A DNA stretch of 64,000 bases from Flammulina velutipes (taxonomy: Eukaryota > Basidiomycota > Agaricomycetes > Agaricales > Physalacriaceae). The translations under genes and the position numbers were made by a program. The notes beneath the pieces are model-generated. The model was not told the origin of the DNA. It ran no database searches and worked only from the letters and a program-made list of their open reading frames with translations. The first letter of the stretch is position 1. Each line of letters begins with the position of its first letter. Below are positions 57,121 to 64,000 of this stretch, in pieces. The stretch spans positions 2,356,001-2,420,000 of the forward strand of contig CM022373.1 of NCBI GenBank assembly GCA_011800155.1. The letters run 5' to 3'.

Positions 57121-58580
57121 CTATGACTCCGCTTTTTGTGGTGCAACCATGGACCGCATCCCCGTCCAGAATGCCGGACCGTAGTTGTAGTACGCCACAC
57201 CAAATGCAGCACCTCCCAAATGGGCGCAGTGGTCAAAGAGCCTCCAACCTCTCGCAAGGCCAATCACATCCAACAACACCATCCCTCCTACACCCCATTG
57301 GATGTTGATGGGGTACGACGGCGGTATGCTCAGAGCAATCTGTCCTTCGGGATATGCTAGTGCCGTCATCGTAACGCAGGAGTATATCGCGCCGGAGGCA
57401 CCCAGTGATGGAAGAATTTTGGGCGTCGCTACAAGGGGCGCTGCGGCTGCAGCAGGTTTAGCACTCGCCGCCACGGCGGCAGCCCATGTATCTGTTGTTT
57501 TTGGGGCGTGGGTTGGCGATGCCAGTTGACTGACAATGCGGGGGTATCTGAATTTGGCGTTGACAATATGCGAAACCAGAGATGAAAAAACACCAGCTGT
57601 GAGTTTGGGTAAGTATACTGTGCTTTAAAATAATAGTCTAATCGTACCAGAGAGGAAGAAGGCAGTGAAGTGATATCTGGCAGTAGACTCTAGTTGTTCT
57701 GGCGCGGCGGCCTGTTGGGAAGTAGACAAAAAGACAGACGCAGAGGAACCTTGCATAAAGTCAGCAAGTGGATAATTTGGCGTGTGGAAGAACTCACCGA
57801 AGCTCTCCAACGCAAGGCAGTTCAGCAATAGATGAAAGAATGTGCTATGGCTAGGGGCGTGTTAACTACGGTGAAAGATAACGCAGAATTGATTCGCACC
57901 TGAAAACCGACGTCGCCATTGTATATGACAGCCCAGAAAGCGGAGTATGGGTAAAACTTCGCCACATAATTGGGGTGAGCTTCTGTACATGCCAGGCTAT
58001 CCATATCCCCGTGTTTATCAGGCAAAGCTTCCAGCAGAGTCGCTTCCCATCGGACGCATCTGCATACGGCTGAGCAACTGCCAGATACGCGCCTGCAATC
58101 CAAGGCCTTAGCAATCGCGGTATATCGTTGGCTTGGTTTTGAATATAGGCGAAATGGGAACGAAGGTTCTACGCATCATAAGCAACGACAAGCAAAACGC
58201 AGTCTACCAAACACACCTTGACGAATTCAACTTGTTGAATCCTCCGAAGGTCCACATTCGTGATACTGGTCCAACGAATAGAATGCGTCAGCCGTTTGGC
58301 CCATATGTCGGTCTCGATATTTGTTCTCTCTGCGGCATACGCAAACAGCACTGTAGATCCAAACACAAAGAACTTGCAAAAAAAGTTATTCACAGCTCGA
58401 CGCGCGTAGATGCAGCACACGCACTAGTATTTGGTTTCTAATTCCCGGCGGTGCGAGTTTCGGTGCACTCGTTGGCGTTTCAGACACCTTCAGTCGTGTT
58501 ATGAACGTGCGCGTTGACGCTGGCGCATGGCGAAGGCGAGGAAGAGAGGATAGACGATGCCGACAGAGAGAGGAAAGCAT
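57121..58580 (-). CDS. PCP1: Mitochondrial rhomboid protease (PARL/Pcp1 type)
   Basis: A six-exon gene (58580-58425, 58372-58217, 58168-57900, 57850-57798, 57749-57648, 57596-57121) coding for 403 residues. Rhomboids are intramembrane serine proteases; the PARL/Pcp1 type in the inner mitochondrial membrane cleaves proteins such as OPA1/Mgm1. Seen: a basic, Ser/Arg-rich presequence (MLSSLCRHRLSSLPRLRHAP), HTPLSGLSYTMATSVFSHST then FFHLLLNCLALESFG, the catalytic serine motif GASGAIYS, and the catalytic histidine in HLGGAAFGVAYY. A Pro/Ala-rich low-complexity insertion (SAKPAAAAAPLVATPK) precedes the serine motif. The motif set is complete. Confidence 0.92.
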
Positions 58581-58653
58581 GGTCAACAGCCGTAAACACC
58601 ACGCTTGACTTCTTACCTTTACCAGCCGACTGCTGACGACTCTTCTCGGCACC

Positions 58654-59749
58654 ATGGACGCACCTTTTCCACGGCTTTTTGGGCCGATCTATCTCAACGA
58701 GGATGCCCAACGCGTGCAGGACGCTGATGAGGAGGTGACCGCCACACTTTGCATCTTCAAATCGCTGAACATCGTCCAGATCTTTCTCCTGTACTCTGAT
58801 CTTCAAGCTGGCCAACCTGTTACTGCTTCCCATGAATTCCGCGGCCTGGGACCTGTCGACTCTCTCACGAACATCCTGAACATCGACATCGAACTCAATT
58901 CACTCGAACCGCCCCCCAAAGCATCACAACAACGCGGACGGTCCTCGAGGAAAGTGGCAAAGACAATCAAGACCCAGCCACAATCTTTGTCCTTGGCTAT
59001 CGCTCAAGATGTTACATCTCTCCGAAGCAGAGACGGCGACACTGGTAGCGTCGTATGGAAAGCAAGGTGCGCTTCATCTGCTAATGTGAGGGCAACTTCC
59101 ATAACACCTATGTCTAGCGTAGATCTCGCGTCTCTCATCCTGCAACAGCTGCACTACGGCTCTCCGAATGATAGCCTCTTCAACAAAGACAGTCTCCGGG
59201 AAATGACAGCTCTGGAGCTTGGGTATTCCCATTCTTCGTTACGTCCTGCTTACTACTCACTGCGACGCCTGTAGTGCCGGAACTGGAATACTTGGTCTGG
59301 CTCTCCACTCATGGTTCAGGCAATACACCATCACGGACACCGCTGCGCTCCTCCCTCTACTCGCCAAGAACGTCTCACTCAACCTTCCAAAGGATAACAA
59401 CGTATCGATAGCGGAACTGGACTGGGTCACTCTTTTCACCTCAAGCGACATCATACGCAAGCGGCTGTATAGCGACCTTCCTGCTATTGACATAATATTT
59501 GCTGTGGATTGTGTATACCATCCCTCTCTGATGCCAGCCTTCGTCGAGACGATTCATTATTTGTCAAAGGTCGACCGAACGACTGTTGTGATCGCTGTAG
59601 AGTTGCGAGACGAAGATGCCATCTCAGCCTTGCTCGAAAGCTGGCTCCAGAAAGACGACTGGCACATATGGCGACTGGGACGACGCAATAGTCTCGCCAA
59701 GCCATATGCTACTTGGGTAGCACGACGAGCTAGTACAATGATACAATGA
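58654..59749 (+). CDS. Methyltransf_16 protein lysine methyltransferase
   Basis: A three-exon gene (58654-59066, 59118-59222, 59275-59749) coding for 330 residues. It is a seven-beta-strand SAM methyltransferase: MTALELGAGTGILGLALHSW (SAM-binding), ITDTAALLPLLAKNV (acidic end of strand 2 and following helix), then IIFAVDCVYHPSLMPAFVET replacing the D-x-x-Y loop of the METTL21/Rkm5 group. The N-terminal ~130 residues lack a known domain. It lies head-to-head with the rhomboid gene, 73 bp between starts. The target protein is unknown. Confidence 0.82.
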
Positions 59750-60018
59750 AGATTGCCTTTCCCATTATAACCTGGCGTGACTGTACCACTGTGAACTACG
59801 CACTGCGCGCGAAGTGAGAAATAGATAGACACCAGGTTGCAAATCGCTTGAGACACCCTAGACAAACGACGGCAGGTCCAAGAATCACAAAGAAAGTTGT
59901 AGGCAACGCCATAGATGGTCTTATATTGGCCATGAGACTACAAAGCGACGTTAAATAGGAATGATACACTATAAGCACAGAATAAGATAGTAAAGGCGAT
60001 GAACAAAGGCGATCAGAT

Positions 60019-60582
<564 letters not shown>

Positions 60583-60662
60583 TGCTGATAGAGTAAAGTC
60601 TTGATGAAGGCCGGTTGTTGGTGGTGGTGGGAGTTGATAGACAACGACAAAACCCCGCTCGC

Positions 60663-60670
60663 TTATATAC
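60663..60670 (-). promoter_or_regulatory. TATA box of histone H3 gene
   Basis: The reverse strand reads GTATATAAG about 80 nt before the H3 start codon, a good position and match for a TATA box. Histone genes in fungi usually have strong TATA promoters. Confidence 0.6.
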
Positions 60671-60776
60671 CCGTCACGACGCGGGATGCACGTGACTGAC
60701 GCGCTGTCACACATTCAACAAACAGAGCAATTAGCACAGCCACCACGGCGGAATACATAAGGGACCGAGGCACTAA

Positions 60777-61293
<517 letters not shown>

Positions 61294-61691
61294 ATTTGTC
61301 ACTTGTCGCATTGTACTTGTATTGTATACCTAGCCATCTATTTTTCCTACCTATAATCAAGTCTATATGACCAGGATAACCTTCCGCTGCGCCGGGTGAA
61401 CTTTAAGTTATGAATTTCAAGCTTATCTTTATTCTCTCATTCTTCTGCATCTCTTCTGTGATTCCATTCCTCGGAAGAGCTAGCTTGGGGAGGGTGCCGT
61501 GTTTCTAACCTTCCAGTCAACATGTTGTACTGACGAATTGCCTCACGCTGGTTTGAAGGGTTGTATAGACAGAAAGCCCGCGGTTTGTCCGACATATCTA
61601 ACTTCCGGCTTTTCCTGGCGTCCTGGCATCTCTCACTTGCTTCCCACTACTGTTCTTACACAGTAGGTTTGATATCTTCTTGGGAGCCTCC
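61294..61691. other. Intergenic, nothing recognised
   Basis: Contains the H4 3' flank and the leader of the F-box/LRR-like gene. No other feature is seen. Confidence 0.45.
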
Positions 61692-62879
61692 ATGTCGAAC
61701 AACACCCTCTCTGCACCCATAGAATTCCTGCTTCCAAATGAGACTCTCACAGCAATATTTGACAGTCTTCCCCAGCACGTTCTCGCAGACCTAACACGCG
61801 TATCACACCATTTTTGCGCGGTCGCAGAACGTGTTTTGTACACCTCTATCTATATTCGAGACGTGCTGGCCAATGCCGATCACCATCCGTGGCGCACGCT
61901 TAGGTGCTGCGAATCACTCCTCTTGCGGCCCCATCTGCTTGAATCCATACGTATCTTTCACATCCGATGGTCATCTATGGATGGAGCATCAGTGGAATCC
62001 TCCCTACAGTTCTCAACCACGCTAGCCAAACTCTCAGAACTACTCCCTACTCTAATCTCTCTTGAATCGCTTGAATTATCGCTGGGACCTGCAAACATGA
62101 TGCCAGGACATCCTGGTGGATCGCATCCCATCGAACGCGCCATCGTTGGCTGCCAGTTTCCCAACCTCCGTACATGCATATTGGGGGCAGATTGGGCCAA
62201 AGGCGTTCAGCCGTACTCTACCGCCCTAGGACACTTCCTCTCCTCCCTCCATTCTCTGCGACATCTCAAACTAGGAGATCACCACGGGGCACTACACGTT
62301 CCTAACGGCACGCTTCCCGTATTGTCCTCTTTCCGCGGTTCCACCGACACAGCCGCGACCATCCTCCCAGGAAGGCCCGTGCAGAGTTTATCGCTTGTAG
62401 GGCAGGATTCCGACGTGACGCGGGACAACATTTTTCGTTTGACACAGACCACGCTCCCATTGAGATGTCTCGACTTGTCAGGCATGTCCGTCCGTCCTAT
62501 GCTCCTCCGCAATTTGGCCACATATCTCCCCATGTTGGAGGTTATCCGAATAAGGCTCACGCTCCGCCACACACTGCACTACGCTCTCTCTGGAATTGTG
62601 AGTTTATCATCTTCAATGTTCCTACTTCTCATTGGCACTCCCCGGAAGCGATAGAGACTACTAACCGGGCTGGCGTCTGTTTTGGCGAGTTTTCCTCGTC
62701 TGACTCTCTTGGATTTGGCCCCGACGAATGTGGCCGGTACGCCAAACTCGACGGCTCACGAAGAGTTGGCGTTATGTGGCGAATGGGCGCGCGTGTGTCC
62801 CGCGTTGCGGACAATAATATTCCCTTCTCAGACAGAGTGGGAGATAGGCCCGGATGGTCTCTGGTCTCCGATAGGTTAG
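61692..62879 (+). CDS. F-box/LRR-like protein (about 376 aa)
   Basis: Two exons (61692-62597, 62655-62879) give about 376 residues. The N-terminal LLPNETLTAIFDSLPQHVLA then RVSHHFCAVAERVLYTSIYI has the F-box pattern (LP-x-E-x-L-x-x-I-F). A series of leucine-rich strands follows (LESLELSLG, FPNLRTCILGADW, SLRHLKLGDH, VQSLSLVGQD, LRCLDLSGMS). The stop TAG at 62877 overlaps a GTTAGT donor; splicing there to an AG at 62922 would add about six residues and end at 62942. Another expanded-family member of agaricomycetes; the target is unknown. Confidence 0.8.
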
Positions 62880-63180
62880 TCTCCGAGTTCTTCTATCTCT
62901 TCTCCGCTGATTATTCTCTTAGTTGGTCTAATAAATTCGTGAAATAAATCTTTGCTCATTATTTCTCAAGCGCTCAAACTGTACATTAGTGTTGTATTCA
63001 TCTACAGTACAGATAACCTTCCGAATAATTCATAGTGATAGACAGCGAGCGACTGGATACATGTGAAGTGCGGTACAATTGCAGCCTGGTAAATTAGAAG
63101 CGATGATCAAATGATAACAGAGCAACGACCAGCGTGATTACACAATGGGGTATATACCAAAAGTCCTTGGAAGAAAGAAA

Positions 63181-64000
63181 TCACTCCGATTCGTCCACGA
63201 AGATATCGGTGTAATGGTCCAATATCTTTTCAATAGCCTATTGATGGTGTTACGAAAATCACAACACAAGAAAGACAGCGGCGAACCTTGCTTTGATAAT
63301 CGGTGATAGTTTGGAAGTCGCCGTATGGAGAGTTGGGTGCATGCATTACTTGGCCGAACAACGTAGGCCCAAAAACGATGCTAAAGTTCCTCGAGTCCAT
63401 ATTGGTCTCCGACTTATGGGAAAGGATTCTGTCCTGTGACTGAATATCTCGACGAGGAGGTACCGAAATTTGCACGTACCTATGCAGATGACCCAGGAGA
63501 TATTTCAAAGTGGCATAGTTGGCGTCAGGTAGATCGTTAACGCGCTCGTGCAGTCGGATATGGCGTAATCGTTCGTTCTCGATCTCTGGGCAAGTAGTTC
63601 AACATCTTGAAGACCAGATAATCAATCGGCTCACTTGCTGCATCCATGAACCCTGCCTGCAGAGATGCTGTGATAAGAGGATCCGGCAGTTCTCGTAGCC
63701 ATAATTTGATCGTGCTGGCAATATTGTTCACGTCGGCAGCCCATTCAGTCGAGTCGAGATTAACAGATTCCAGATCTACAATTTTGTTGGCACAAGAATC
63801 GGAGTAAAAAAGACAGGTCCCACCTTTGTCCAAACATTCCTTGAGCTTGTTGATCTTGCTGGTCGTTCCGCTGAGGCGATAAATGCCTTGTGTAGTCATT
63901 CCGTACTTCTCGATGGACTCGCAAAGTTTCTTCATGATTGGAGGTACTTCAACATCATCCCTAACCATTTGCTCTGCTAGGTCTACGCCAAACGTTGGTC
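63181..64000 (-). CDS. RhoGAP-domain protein, partial
   Basis: The C-terminal part of a gene that continues past position 64000. Exons seen: >64000-63635, 63585-63480, 63428-63287, 63237-63181. It encodes a RhoGAP domain, which speeds GTP hydrolysis by Rho-family GTPases in polarity and cytoskeleton control. Seen: TFGVDLAEQMVRDDVEVPPI, the arginine-finger block GIYRLSGTTSKINKL, LWLRELPDPLITASLQ, and SETNMDSRNFSIVFGPTLFG. The ending is short (YTDIFVDESE). The domain lies at the extreme C-terminus, so other domains (F-BAR, for example) may lie upstream outside the window. Confidence 0.93.

Overview
The window looks like nuclear DNA of an agaricomycete (mushroom-forming basidiomycete). Genes are packed tightly on both strands and almost every coding gene is broken by many GT-AG introns of about 45-60 nt. 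Very short exons of 4-23 nt are common. The protein families fit too: RTA1-like membrane proteins, several F-box proteins, a GH71 alpha-1,3-glucanase, AidB-type acyl-CoA dehydrogenase and intron-containing histone genes. I rebuilt exon structures by hand, requiring splice sites, reading phase and family motifs to agree. Nearly all models below have a total length divisible by three.

Region 1 (1-18.7 kb) starts with a partial coiled-coil gene and an RTA1-like transporter. It then holds the most unusual part of the window: four copies of a protein family I cannot name. Copy A (2825-5771, +) and copy B (11064-13861, -) share an identical 7-exon layout in opposite orientation. They enclose a small conserved protein, calmodulin and a Tul1/Dsc1-type RING ubiquitin ligase. 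A diverged member D (14998-16852, +), preceded by a degenerate ~113-138 bp tandem repeat, and a decayed copy C (about 16940-17770, -) follow. The kinetochore gene NNF1 comes next.

Region 2 (18.7-37 kb) holds a GH71 glucanase, a small conserved protein, a 2.3 kb gene-poor gap, an AidB-like acyl-CoA dehydrogenase, a Ser/Pro-rich nuclear-looking protein, a 2 kb gap, PRMT3, two small genes and a seven-helix-type membrane protein.

Region 3 (37-51.3 kb) holds two near-identical U6 snRNA genes about 8 kb apart, an MFS transporter, the mitochondrial phosphate carrier, RIB3 (riboflavin synthesis), a phosphatidylserine decarboxylase, a divergent kinase-like gene, an orphan secreted protein and a METTL22-like methyltransferase.

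Region 4 (51.3-64 kb) holds two head-to-head F-box genes, a pepsin-like protease, a mitochondrial rhomboid head-to-head with a second methyltransferase, the divergent H3/H4 pair, an F-box/LRR-like gene and a RhoGAP gene running off the edge. Most of the window is ordinary core genome. The new material is the A/B/C/D family, the kinase-like gene, and splicing oddities: a 7-nt calmodulin microexon, an 8-nt transporter microexon and several GC-AG introns.
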